Assembly (NCBI GenBank): GCA_964019165.1
Contig: OZ025274.1
Coordinates: forward strand, 8,800,407 to 8,864,406
Direction: 5' to 3'
Source: Mastigias papua
Lineage: Eukaryota; Cnidaria; Scyphozoa; Rhizostomeae; Mastigiidae
Length of the DNA: 64,000 nucleotides
Made by a program: the position numbers and the translations under genes. Below are positions 35,586 through 49,679 of the stretch, in pieces. The notes beneath the pieces are model-generated. The model worked only from the letters and a program-made list of their open reading frames with translations. It was not told where the DNA came from and did not search any database. Positions within the stretch are counted from its first letter, which is position 1. Each line of letters begins with the position of its first letter.

Positions 35586-37439
35586 ATGGTTTGGAGCTAT
35601 TACACACGTACTTATAATGATTGTAGGCCATGCATAGTATTGTCAGTTTTGCGACATGTAAAGCACTTTAAAGCTGTATATAGAGTAAAATCAGAGACTA
35701 AGGCTAATTGTAATAGGAAACATTGGCTAAACTACTGGCATCGGTGTAACCATAGATGTAAAAGACGTTTAGTGTATGAGATTGACGCACTTCCACTCAA
35801 TTTCAATCATACAACAGTATATGCACATATAGGCATTGCTTGTGATGGGCCCAAACTACGTATGTGTGCAATGTCTGACAATACAGCAATGACGATAGAT
35901 CTGATGGTCATATGATATTATAAATGCTAGATTCACTGCAGGAATATGCTTAGATTATGTTTTGGAGCTATTACACACGTACTTATAGTGATTGTAGGCC
36001 TTGCATTGTATTGTCAGTTTTGCGACATGTAAAGCACTTTAAAGCTGTATATAGAGTAAAATCAGAGACTAAGGCTAATTGTAATAGGAAACATTGGCTA
36101 AACTACTGGCATCGGTGTAACCATAGATGTAAAAGACGTTTAGTGTATGAGATTGACGCACTTCCACTCAATTTCAATCATACAACAGTATATGCACATA
36201 TTGGCATTGCTTGTGATGGGCCTAAAATACGTATGTGTACAAGGTCTGACAATACAGCAATGACGACAGATCTGATGGTCATATGATATTATAAATGCTA
36301 GATTCACTGCAGGAATATGCTTAGATTATGTTTTGGAGCTATTACACACGTACTTATAGTGATTGTAGGCCTTGCATAGTAATGTCAGTTTTGCGACATG
36401 TAAAGCACTGTAAAGATGTATATAGTGTAAAAAAAGAGACTAGGGCTAATATGAGTAGGAAACATTGGCGAAACTACTGGAATCGGTGTAACCATAGATG
36501 TAAAAGACGTTAAGCGGATGAGATTGACGCAGTTCTACTCAATTTCAATCATACAACAGTATATGCACATATTGGCATTGCTTGTGATGGGCCTAAAATA
36601 CGTATGTGTGCAAAGTCTGACAATACAGCAATGACGACAGATCTGATGGTCATATGATATTATAAATGCTAGAGTCACTGCAGGAATATGCTTAGATTAT
36701 GTTATGGGCTATTACACACGTACTTATAGTGATTGTAGGCCTTGCATAGTATTGTCAGGTTTGCGACATGTAAAGCACTTTAAAGCTGTATATAATGTAA
36801 AATAAGAGACGAAGGTTAAGTTGAGTAGGAAACATTGGCTAAACTACTGGCATCGGTGTAACCATAGATGTAAAAGACGTTTAGTGTATGAGATTGACGC
36901 ACTTCCACTCAATTTCAATCATACAACAGTATATGCACATATTGGCATTGCTTGTGATGGGCCTAAAATACGTACGTGTACAAGGTCTGACAATACAGCA
37001 ATGACGACAGATCTGATGGTCATATGATATTATAAATGCTAGATTCACTGCAGGAATATGCTTAGATTATGTTTTGGAGCTATGACACACGTACTTATAG
37101 TGATTGTAGGCCTTGCATAGTAATGTCAGTTTTGCGACATGTAAAGCACTTTAAAGATGTATATAGTGTAAAAACAAAGACTAAGGCTAATTTGAGTAGG
37201 AAACATTAGCTACACTACTGGCATCGGTGTAACAATAGCTGTAAAAGACGTTTAGTGTATGAGATTGACGCACCTCCATTCAATTTCACTCATACAACAG
37301 TATATGCACATATTGGCATTGCTTGTGATGGGCCTAAACTACGTATGTGTGCAAGGTCTGACAATACAGCAATGACGATAGATCTGATGGTCATATGATA
37401 TTATAAATGCTAGATTCACTGCTTGAATATGCTTAGATT

Positions 37440-40400
37440 ATGGTTTGGAGCTATTACACACGTACTTATAATGATTGTAGGCCATGCATAGTATTGTCAG
37501 TTTTGCGACATGTAAAGCACTTTAAAGCTGTATATAGAGTAAAATCAGAGACTAAGGCTAATTGTAATAGGAAACATTGGCTAAACTACTGGCATCGGTG
37601 TAACCATAGATGTAAAAGACGTTTAGTGTATGAGATTGACGCACTTCCACTCAATTTCAATCATAGAACAGTATATGCACATATAGGCATTGCTTGTGAT
37701 GGGCCTAAGATACGTACGTGTACAAGGTCTGACAATACAGCAATAACGACAGATCTGATTGTCATATGATATTATAAATGCTAGATTCACTGCAGGAATA
37801 TGCTTAGATTATGTTTTGGAGCTATTACACACGTACTTATAGTGATTGTAGGCCTTGCATAGTAATGTCAGTTTTGCGACATGTAAAGCACTGTAAAGAT
37901 GTATATAGTGTAAAAACAAAGACTAAGGCTAATTTGAGTAGGAAACATTGGCGAAACTACTGGAATCGGTGTAACGATAGATGTAAAAGACGTTTAGCGG
38001 ATGAGATTGACGCAGGTCTACTCAATGTCACTCATACAACAGTATATGCACATATTGGCATTGCTTGTGATGGGCCTAAAATACGTATGTGTGCAAAGTC
38101 TGACAATACAGCAATGACGACAGATCTGATGGTCATATGATATTATAAATGCTAGAGTCACTGCAGGAATATGCTTAGATTATGTTATGGAGCTATTACA
38201 CACGTACTTATAGTGATTGTAGGCCTTGCATAGTATTGTCAGGTTTGCGATATGTAAAGCACTTTAAAGCTGTATATAATGTAAAATAAGAGACTAAGGT
38301 TAAGTTGAGTAGGAAACATTGGCTAAACTACTGGCATCGGTGTAACCATAGATGTAAAAGACGTTTAGTGTATGAGATTGACGCACTTCCACTCAATTTC
38401 AATCATACAACAGTATATGCACATATTGGCATTGCTTGTGATGGGCCTAAAATACGTATGTGTACAAGGTCTGACAATACAGCAATAACGACAGATCTGA
38501 TGGTCATATGATATTATAAATGCTAGATTCACTGCAGGAATATGCTTAGATTATGTTTTGGAGGTATTACACACGTACTTATAGTGATTGTAGGCCTTGC
38601 ATTGTAATGTCAGTTTTATGACATGTAAAGCACTTTAAAGCTGTATATAGTGTAAAAACAGAGAATAAAGCTACTTTTAATAGGAAACATTAGTATTCAC
38701 TCCTGGCATCGGTGTAACCATAGATGTAAAAGACGTTTAGTGTATGAGATTGACGCACTTCCACTCAATTTCAATCATACAGCAGTATATGCACATATAG
38801 GCATTGCTTGTGATGGGCCTAAGATACGTACGTGTACAAGGTCTGACAATACAGCAATAACGACAGATCTGATTGTCATATGATATTATAAATGCTAGAT
38901 TCACTGCAGGAATATGCTTCGATTATGTTTTGGAGCTATGACACACGTACTTATAGTGAGTGTAGGCCTTGCATAGTATTGTCAGTTTTGCGACATGTAA
39001 AGCACTTTAAAGCTGTAAATAGTGTAAACACAGAGACTAAGGCTAATTTGAAAAGGAAACATTAGCTACACTACTGGCATCGGTGTAACAATAGCTGTAA
39101 AAGACGCTTAGCGGATGAGATTGACCCATGTCCACTCAATTTCACTCATACAACAGTATATGCACATATTGGCATTGCTTGTGATGGGCCTAAAATACGT
39201 ATGTGTGCAAGGTCTGACAATACAGCAATGACGACAGATCTGATGGTCATATGATATTATAAATGCTAGATTCACTTCAGAAATATGCTTAGATTACGTT
39301 TTGGAGCTTTACACACGTACTTATTGTGATTGTAGGCCTTCCATAGTATTGTCAGTTTTGCTACATGTAAAGCACTTTAAAGCCGTATATAGTGTAAAAA
39401 CAGAGACTAAGGCTAATTTGAATAGGAAACATTGGCTAAACTACTGGCATCGGTGTAACCATAGATGTAAGAGACGTTTAGTGTATGAGATTGACGCATT
39501 TCCACTCAATTTCACTCATACAACAGTATATGCACATATTGCCATTGCTTGTGATGGGCCTAGAATACGTACGTGTACAAGGTCTGACAATACAGCAATG
39601 ACGACAAATCTGATGGTCATATGATATTATAAATGCTAGATTCACTGCAGGAATATGCTTAGATTATGTTTTGGAGCTATGACACACGTACTTATAGTGA
39701 TTGTAAGCCTTGCATAGTATTGTCAGTTTAGCGACATGTAAAGCACTTTAAAGCTGCATATAGTGTACACACAGAGACTAAGGCTAATTTGAATAGGAAA
39801 CATTATCTACACTACTGGCATCGGTGTAACAATAGCTGTAAAAGACGTTTAGTGTATGAGATTGACCCATTTCCACTCAATTTTACTCATACAACAGTAT
39901 ATGCACATATTGGCATTGCTTGTGATGGGCCTACAATACGTATGTGTGCAAAGTCTGACAATACAGCAATGACGACAGATCTGATGGTCATATGATAATA
40001 TAGATGCTAGATTCACTGCAGGAATATGCTTAGATTATGTTTTGGAGGTATTACACACGTACTTATAGTGATTGTAAGCCTTGCATAGTATTGTCAGTTT
40101 TGCGACATGTAAAGCACTTTAAAGCTGTATATAGTGTAAAATCAGAGACTAAGGCTAATTTGAATAGGAAACATTAGCTACACTACTGGCATCGGTGTAA
40201 CCATAGATGTAAAAGACGTTTAGTGTATGAGATTGACGCACTTCCACTCAATTTCAATCATACAACAGTATATGCACATATTGGCATTGCTTGTGATGGG
40301 CCTAAAATACGTATGTGTGCAAGGTCTGACAATACAGCAATGACGATAGATCTGATGGTCATATGATATTATAAATGCTAGATTCACTGCTTGAATATGC

Positions 40401-43375
40401 TTAGATTATGGTTTGGAGCTATTACACACGTACTTATAATGATTGTAGGCCATGCATAGTATTGTCAGTTTTGCGACATGTAAAGCACTTTAAAGCTGTA
40501 TATAGAGTAAAATCAGAGACTAAGGCTAATTGTAATAGGAAACATTGGCTAAACTACTGGCATCGGTGTAACCATAGATGTAAAAGACGTTTAGTGTATG
40601 AGATTGACGCACTTCCACTCAATTTCAATCATACAACAGTATATGCACATATAGGCATTGCTTGTGATGGGCCTAAGATACGTACGTGTACAAGGTCTGA
40701 CAATACAGCAATAACGACAGATCTGATTGTCATATGATATTATAAATGCTAGATTCACTGCAGGAATATGCTTAGATTATGTTTTGGAGCTATTACACGC
40801 GTACTTATAGTGATTGTAGGCCTTGCATAGTAATGTCAGTTTTGCGACATGTAAAGCACTGTAAAGATGTATATAGTGTAAAAACAAAGACTAAGGCTAA
40901 TTTGAGTAGGAAACATTGGCGAAACTACTGGAATCGGTGTAACGATAGATGTAAAAGACGTTTAGCGGATGAGATTGACGCAGGTCTACTCAATGTCACT
41001 CATACAACAGTATATGCACATATTGGCATTGCTTGTGATGGGCCTAAAATACGTATGTGTGCAAAGTCTGACAATACAGCAATGACGACAGATGTGATGG
41101 TCATATGATATTATAAATGCTAGAGTCACTGCAGGAATATGCTTAGATTATGTTATGGAGCTATTACACACGTACTTATAGTGATTGTAGGCCTTGCATA
41201 GTATTGTCAGGTTTGCGATATGTAAAGCACTTTAAAGCTGTATATAATGTAAAATAAGAGACTAAGGTTAAGTTGAGTAGGAAACATTGGCTAAACTACT
41301 GGCATCGGTGTAACCATAGATGTAAAAGACGTTTAGTGTATGAGATTGACGCACTTCCACTCAATTTCAATCATACAACAGTATATGCACATATTGGCAT
41401 TGCTTGTGATGGGCCTAAAATACGTATGTGTACAAGGTCTGACAATACAGCAATAACGACAGATCTGATGGTCATATGATATTATAACTGCTAGATTCAC
41501 TGCAGGAATATGCTTAGATTATGTTTTGGAGGTATTACACACGTACTTATAGTGATTGTAGGCCTTGCATTGTAATGTCAGTTTTATGACATGTAAAGCA
41601 CTTAAAAGCTGTATATAGTGTAAAAACAGAGAATAAAGCTAATTTTAATAGGAAACATTAGTATTCACTCCTGGCATCGGTGTAACCATAGATGTAAAAG
41701 ACGTTTAGTGTATGAGATTGACGCACTTCCACTCAATTTCAATCATACAACAGTATATGCACATATTGGCATTGCTTGTGATGGGCCTAAAATACGTACG
41801 TGTACAAGGTCTGACAATACAGCAATTACGACAGATCTGATTGTCATATGATATTATAAATGCTAGATTCACTGCAGGAATATGCTTCGATTATGTTTTG
41901 GAGCTTTACACACGTACTTATTGTGATTGTAGGCCTTCCATAGTAATGTCAGTTTTGCTACATGTAAAGCACTTTAAAGCCGTATATAGTGTAAAAACAG
42001 AGACTAAGGCTAATTTGAATAGGAAACATTGGCTAAACTACTGGCATCGGTGTAACCATAGATGTAAGAGACGTTTAGTGTATGAGATTGACGCACTTCC
42101 ACTCAATTTCAATCATACAACAGTATATGCACATATTGCCATTGCTTGTGATGGGCCTAGAATACGTACGTGTACAAGGTCTGACAATACAGCAATGACG
42201 ACAAATCTGATGGTCATATGATATTATAAATGCTAGATTCACTGCAGGAATATGCTTAGATTATGTTTTGGAGCTATGACACACGTACTTATAGTGATTG
42301 TAAGCTTTGCATAGTATTGTCAGTTTAGCGACATGTAAAGCACTTTAAAGCTGCATATAGTGTACACACAGATACTAAGGCTAATTTGAATAGGAAACAT
42401 TATCTACACTACTGGCATCGGTGTAACAATAGCTGTAAAAAATGTTTAGTGTATGAGATTGACCCATTTCCACTCAATTTTACTCATACAACAGTATATG
42501 CACATATTGGCATTGCTTGTGATGGGCCTACAATACGTATGTGTGCAAAGTCTGACAATACAGCAATGACGACAGATCTGATGGTCATATGATAATATAG
42601 ATGCTAGATTCACTGCAGGAATATGCTTAGATTATGTTTTGGAGGTATTACACACGTACTTATAGTGATTGTAAGCCTTGCATAGTATTGTCAGTTTTGC
42701 GACATGTAAAGCACTTTAAAGCTGTATATAGTGTAAAATCAGAGACTAAGGCTAATTTGAATAGGAAACATTAGCTACACTACTGGCATCGGTGTAACCA
42801 TAGATGTAAAAGACGTTTAGTGTATGAGATTGACGCACTTCCACTCAATTTCAATCATACAACAGTATATGCACATATTGGCATTGCTTGTGATGGGCCT
42901 AAAATACGTACGTGTACAAGGTCTGACAATACAGCAATTACGACAGATCTGATGGTCATATGATATTATAAATGCTAGATTCACTGCAGGAATATGCTTA
43001 GATTATGTTTTGGAGCTATGACACACGTACTTATAGTGAATGTAAGCCTTGCATAGTAATGTCAGTTTTGCGACATGTAAAGCACTTAAAAGCTGTATAT
43101 AGTGTAAAAACAGAGACTAAGGCTAATTTGAGTAGGAAACATTGGCTAAACTACTGGCATCGGTGTACCCATAGATGTAAAAGACGTTTAGCGGATGAGA
43201 TTGAGCCATTTCCACTCAGTTTTCTCTCATTCAACAGTATATGTACATATTGGCATTGCTTGTGATGGGCCTACAATACGTATGTGTGCAAAGTCTGACA
43301 ATACAGCAATGACGACAGAGCTGATGGTCATATGAAAATATAGATGCTAGATTCACTGCAGGAATATGCTTAGAT
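37440..43375 (+). repeat. Eight-monomer higher-order block, partly repeated
   Basis: Units at 37440, 37811 and 38305 reappear at 40408, 40779 and 41273, an offset of 2968 bp (8 monomers). At about 41.85 kb the offset drops to 2597 bp (7 monomers), so one monomer was lost in the second copy. The same sub-block (frames near 39301 and 39789) also matches 27431 and 27919 about 11.87 kb to the left, close to 32 monomers. Confidence 0.85.
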
Positions 43376-44087
43376 TATGTTTTGGAGGTATTACACACGT
43401 ACTTATAGTGATTGTAAGCCTTGCATAGTATTGTCAGTTTTGCGACATGTAAAGCACTTTAAAGCTGTATATAGTGTAAAATCAGAGACTAAGGCTAATT
43501 TGAATAGGAAACATTAGCTACACTACTGGCATCGGTGTAACAATAGCTGTAAAAGACATTTAGCGGACGAGATTGACCCATTTCCACTCAATTTCACTCA
43601 TACAACAGTATATGCACATATTGGCATTGCTTGTGATGGGCCTAAAATACGTATGTGTACAAGGTCTGACAATACAGCAATGACGACAGAGCTGATGGTC
43701 ATATGAAAATATAGATGCTAGATTCACTGCAGGAATATGCTTAGATTATGTTTTGGAGGTATTACACACGTACTTATAGTGATTGTAAGCCTTGCATAGT
43801 ATTGTCAGTTTTGCGACATGTAAAGCACTTTAAAGCTGTATATAGTGTAAAATCAGAGACTAAGGCTAATTTGAATAGGAAACATTAGCTACACTACTGG
43901 CATCGGTGTAACAATAGCTGTAAAAGACATTTAGCGGACGAGATTGACCCATTTCCACTCAATTTCACTCATACAACAGTATATGCACATATTGGCATTG
44001 CTTGTGATGGTTCTAAACTACGTATGTATGCAAGGTCTGACAATCCTGCAATGACGACAGATCTGATGGTCATATGATATTATAAAT
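43347..44087 (+). repeat. Two adjacent near-identical monomers
   Basis: The units following gagctgatggtcatatgaaa at about 43319 and 43690 are near-identical over 371 bp and share the private segment agacatttagcggacgagat. This is a single-monomer duplication. They diverge near the end (gggcctaaaatacg against ggttctaaactacg). Confidence 0.8.
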
Positions 44088-47000
44088 GCTAGATTCACTG
44101 CAGGAATATGCTTAGATTATGTTTTGGAGCTATGACACACGTACTTATAGTGATTGTAGGCCTTGCATAGTAATGTCAGTTTTGCGACATGTAAAGCACT
44201 GTAAAGATGTATATAGTGTAAAAAAAGAGACTAGGGCTAATATGAGTAGGAAACATTGGCGAAACTACTGGAATCGGTGTAACCATAGATGTAAAAGACG
44301 TTAAGCGGATGAGATTGACGCAGTTCTACTCAATTTCAATCATACAACAGTATATGCACATATTGGCATTGCTTGTGATGGGCCTAAAATACGTATGTGT
44401 GCAAAGTCTGACAATACAGCAATGACGACAGATCTGATGGTCATATGATATTATAAATGCTAGAGTCACTGCAGGAATATGCTTAGATTATGTTATGGAG
44501 CTATTACACACGTACTTATAGTGATTGTAGGCCTTGCATAGTATTGTCAGGTTTGCGACATGTAAAGCACTTTAAAGCTGTATATAATGTAAAATAAGAG
44601 ACGAAGGTTAAGTTGAGTAGGAAACATTGGCTAAACTACTGGCATCGGTGTAACCATAGATGTAAAAGACGTTTAGTGTATGAGATTGACGCACTTCCAC
44701 TCAATTTCAATCATACAACAGTATATGCACATATTGGCATTGCTTGTGATGGGCCTAAAATACGTATGTGTACAAGGTCTGACAATACAGCAATAACGAC
44801 AGATCTGATGGTCATATGATATTATAAATGCTAGATTCACTGCAGGAATATGCTTAGATTATGTTTTGGAGCTATGACACACGTACTTATAGTGATTGTA
44901 GGCCTTGCATAGTAATGACAGTTCTGCGACATGTAAAGCACTTTAAAGATGTATATATTGTAAAAACAAAGACTAAGGCTAATTGTAGTAGGAAACATTG
45001 GCTAAACTACTGGCATCGGTGTAACCATAGATGTAAAAGACGTTTAGCGGATGAGATTGACCCATTTCCACTCAATTTCCCTCATTCAACAGTATATGTA
45101 CATATTGGCATTGCTTGTGATGGGCCTAAAATACGTATGTGTGCAAAGTCTGACAATACAGCAATGACGACAGATGTGATGGTCATATGATAATATAGAT
45201 GCTAGATTGACTGCAGGAATATGCTTAGATTATGTTTTGGAGGTATTACACACGTGCCTATAGTGATTGTAAGCCTTGAATAGTATTGTCAGTTTTGCGA
45301 CATGTAAAGCACTTTAAAGCTGTATATAGTGTAAACACAGAGACTAAGGCTAATTTGAATAGGACACATTAGCTACACTACTGGCATCGGTGTAACAATA
45401 GCTGTAAAAGAGTTCAGTGGATGAGATTGACCCATTTCCACTCAATTTCACTCATACAACAGTATATGCACATATTAGCATTGCTTGTGATGGGCCTAAA
45501 GTACATATGTGTGCAAGGTCTGACAATACAGCAATAATGACTGATCTCATGTTCATATGATATTATAAATGCTAGATTCACTGCAGGAATATGCTTAGAT
45601 TATGTTTTGGAGCTATTACACACGTACTTATAGTGATTGTATGCCTTCCATAGTAATGTCAGTTTTGCTACATGTAAAGCACTTTATAGCCGTATATAGT
45701 GTAAAAACAGAGACTAAGGCTAATTTGAATAGGAGACATTAGCTACACTACTGGCATCGGTGTAACCATAGATGTAAGAGACGTTTAGTGTATGAGATTG
45801 ACGCACTTCCACTCAATTTCACTCATGCAATAGTATATGCACATATTGGTATTGCTTGTGATGGGCCTAAAATACGTACGTGTAAAAGGTCTGACAATAC
45901 AGCAATGACGACAGATCTGAAGGTCATATGATATTATAAATGCTAGATTCACTGCAGGAATATGATTACATTATGTTTTGGAGGTATTACACGCGTACTT
46001 ATAGTGATTGTAGGCCTTCCATAGTAATGTCAGTTTTGCTACATGTAAAGCGCTGTATAGCCGTATATAGTGTAAAAACAGAGACTAAGGCTAATTTGAA
46101 TAGGAAACATTAGCTACACTACTGGCATCGGTGTAACCATAGATGTAAGAGACGTGTAGTGTATGAGATTGACGCACTTCCACTCAATTTCAATCATACA
46201 ACAGTATATGCACATATTGGCATTGCTTGTGATGGGCCTAAAATACTTTCGTGTACAAGGTCTGACAATACAGCAATGACGACAGATCTGATGGTCATAT
46301 GATATTATAAATGCTAGATTCACTGCAGGAATATGCTTAGATTATGTTTTGGAGCTATGACACACGTACTTATTGTGATTGTAGGCCTTGCATAGTAATG
46401 TCAGTTTTGCGACATGTAAAGCACTGTAAAGATGTATATAGTGTAAAAACAAAGACTAAGGCTAATTTGAGTAGGAAACATTAGCTACACTACTGGCATC
46501 GGTGTAACAATAGCTGTAAAAGACGTTTAGTGTATGAGATTGACGCACCTCCATTCAATTTCACTCATACAACAGTATATGCACATATTGGCATTGCTTG
46601 TGATGGGCCTAAACTACGTATGTGTGCAAGGTCTGACAATACAGCAATGACGATAGATCTGATGGTCATATGATATTATAAATGCTAGATTCACTGCAGG
46701 AATATGCTTAGATTATGTTTTGGAGCTATTACACACGTACTTATAGTGATTGTAGGCCTTGCACAGTAATGTCGGTTTTGCGACATGTAAAGCACTGTAA
46801 AGATGTATATAGTGTAAAAACAAAGACTAAGGCTAATTTGAGTAGGAAACATTGGCTAAACTACTGGCATCGGTGTAACCATAGATGTAAAAGACGTTTA
46901 GTGTATGAGATTGACGCACTTCCACTCAATTTCAATCATACAACAGTATATGCACATATTGGCATTGCTTGTGATGGGCCTAAAATACGTATGTGTACAA

Positions 47001-49679
47001 GGTCTGACAATACAGCAATAACGACAGATCTGATGGTCATATGATATTATAAATGCTAGATTCACTGCAGGAATATGCTTAGATTATGTTTTGGAGGTAT
47101 TACACACGTACTTATAGTGATTGTAGGCCTTGCATAGTATTATTAGTTTTGCGATATGTAAAGCACTTTAAAGCTGTATATAGTGTAAAATCAGAGACTA
47201 CGGCTAATTTGAATAGGAAACATTAGCTACACTACTGGCATCGGTGTAACAATAGCTGTAAAAGACGTTTAGCGGATGAGATTGACCCATTTCCACTCAA
47301 TTTCACTCATACAACAGTATATGCACATATTGGCATTGCTTGTGATGGGCCTAAACTACGTATGTGTGCAAGGTCTGACAATACAGCAATAACGACTGAT
47401 CTCATGTTCATATGATATTATAAATGCTAGATTCACTGCAGGAATATGCTTAGATTATGGTTTGGAGCTATTACACGCGTACTTATAGTGATTGTAGGCC
47501 TTGCATAGTAATGTCAGTTTTGCGACATGTAAAGCACTTTAAAGCCGTATATAGTGTAAAAACAGAGACTAAGGCTAATTTGAATAGGAAACATTAGCTA
47601 CTCTACTGGCATCGGTGTAACCATAGATGTAAAAGACGTTTAGTGTATGAGATTGACCCATTTCCACTCAATTTCCCTCATACAACAGTATATGTACATA
47701 TTGGCATTGCTTGTGATGGGCCTAGAATACGTATATGTGCAAAGTCTGACAATACAGCAATGACGACAGTTCTGATGGTCATATGATATTATAAATGCTA
47801 GATTCACTGCAGGAATATGCTTAGATTATGTTTTGGAGCTATTACACACGTACTTATAGTGATTGTAGGCCTTGCATAGTAATGTCAGTTTTGCGACATG
47901 TAAAGCACTGTAAAGATGTATATAGTGTAAAAACAAGACTAAGGCTAATATGAGTAGGAAACATTAGCTACACTACTGGCATCGGTGTAACAATAGCTGT
48001 AAAAGACGTTTAGTGTATGAGATTGACGCACCTCCATTCAATTTCACTCATACAACAGTATATGCACATATTGGCATTGCTTGTGATGGGCCTAAACTAC
48101 GTATGTGTGCAAGGTCTGACAATACAGCAATGACGATAGATCTGATGGTCATATGATATTATAAATGCTAGATTCACTGCTTGAATATGCTTAGATTATG
48201 TTTTGGAGCTATTACACACGTACTTATAGTGATTGTAGGCCATGCATAGTATTGTCAGTTTTGCGACATGTAAAGCACTTTAAAGCTGTATATAGAGTAA
48301 AATCAGAGACTAAGGCTAATTGTAATAGGAAACATTGGCTAAACTACTGGCATCGGTGTAACCATAGATGTAAAAGACGTTTAGTGTATGAGATTGACGC
48401 ACTTCCACTCAATTTCAATCATACAACAGTATATGCACATATAGGCATTGCTTGTGATGGGCCTAAGATACGTACGTGTACAAGGTCTGACAATACAGCA
48501 ATAACGACAGATCTGATTGTCATATGATATTATAAATGCTAGATTCACTGCAGGAATATGCTTAGATTATGTTTTGGAGCTATTACACACGTACTTATAG
48601 TGATTGTAGGATTTGCATAGTAATGTCAGTTTTGCGATATGTAAAGCACTGTAAAGATGTATATAGTGTAAAAACAAAGACTAAGGCTAATTTGAGTAGG
48701 AAACATTGGCGAAACTACTGGAATCGGTGTAACCATAGATGTAAAAGACGTTTAGCGGATGAGATTGACGCAGGTCTACTCAATGTCACTCATACAACAG
48801 TATATGCACATATTGGCATTGCTTGTGATGGGCCTAAAATACGTATGTGTGCAAAGTCTGACAATACAGCAATGACGACAGATCTGATGGTCATATGATA
48901 TTATAAATGCTAGAGTCACTGCAGGATTATGCTTAGATTATGTTATGGAGCTATTACACACGTACTTATAGTGATTGTAGGCCTTGCATAGTATTGTCAG
49001 GTTTGCGACATGTAAAGCACTTTAAAGCTGTATATAATGTAAAATAAGAGACTAAGGTTAAGTTGAGTAGGAAACATTGGCTAAACTACTGGCATCGGTG
49101 TAACCATAGATGTAAAAGACGTTTAGTGTATGAGATTGACGCACTTCCACTCAATTTCAATCATACAACAGTATATGCACATATTGGCATTGCTTGTGAT
49201 GGGCCTAAAATACGTATGTGTACAAGGTCTGACAATACAGCAATAACGACAGATCTGATGGTCATATGATATTATAAATGCTAGATTCACTGCAGGAATA
49301 TGCTTAGATTATGTTTTGGAGGTATTACACACGTACTTATAGTGATTGTAGGCCTTGCATTGTAATGTCAGTTTTATGACATGTAAAGCACTTTAAAGCT
49401 GTATATAGTGTAAAAACAGAGAATAAAGCTAATTTTAATAGGAAACATTAGTATTCACTCCTGGCATCGGTGTAACCATAGATGTAAAAGACGTTTAGTG
49501 TATGAGATTGACGCACTTCCACTCAATTTCAATCATACAACAGTATATGCACATATAGGCATTGCTTGTGATGGGCCTAAGATACGTACGTGTACAAGGT
49601 CTGACAATACAGCAATAACGACAGATCTGATTGTCATATGATATTATAAATGCTAGATTCACTGCAGGAATATGCTTAG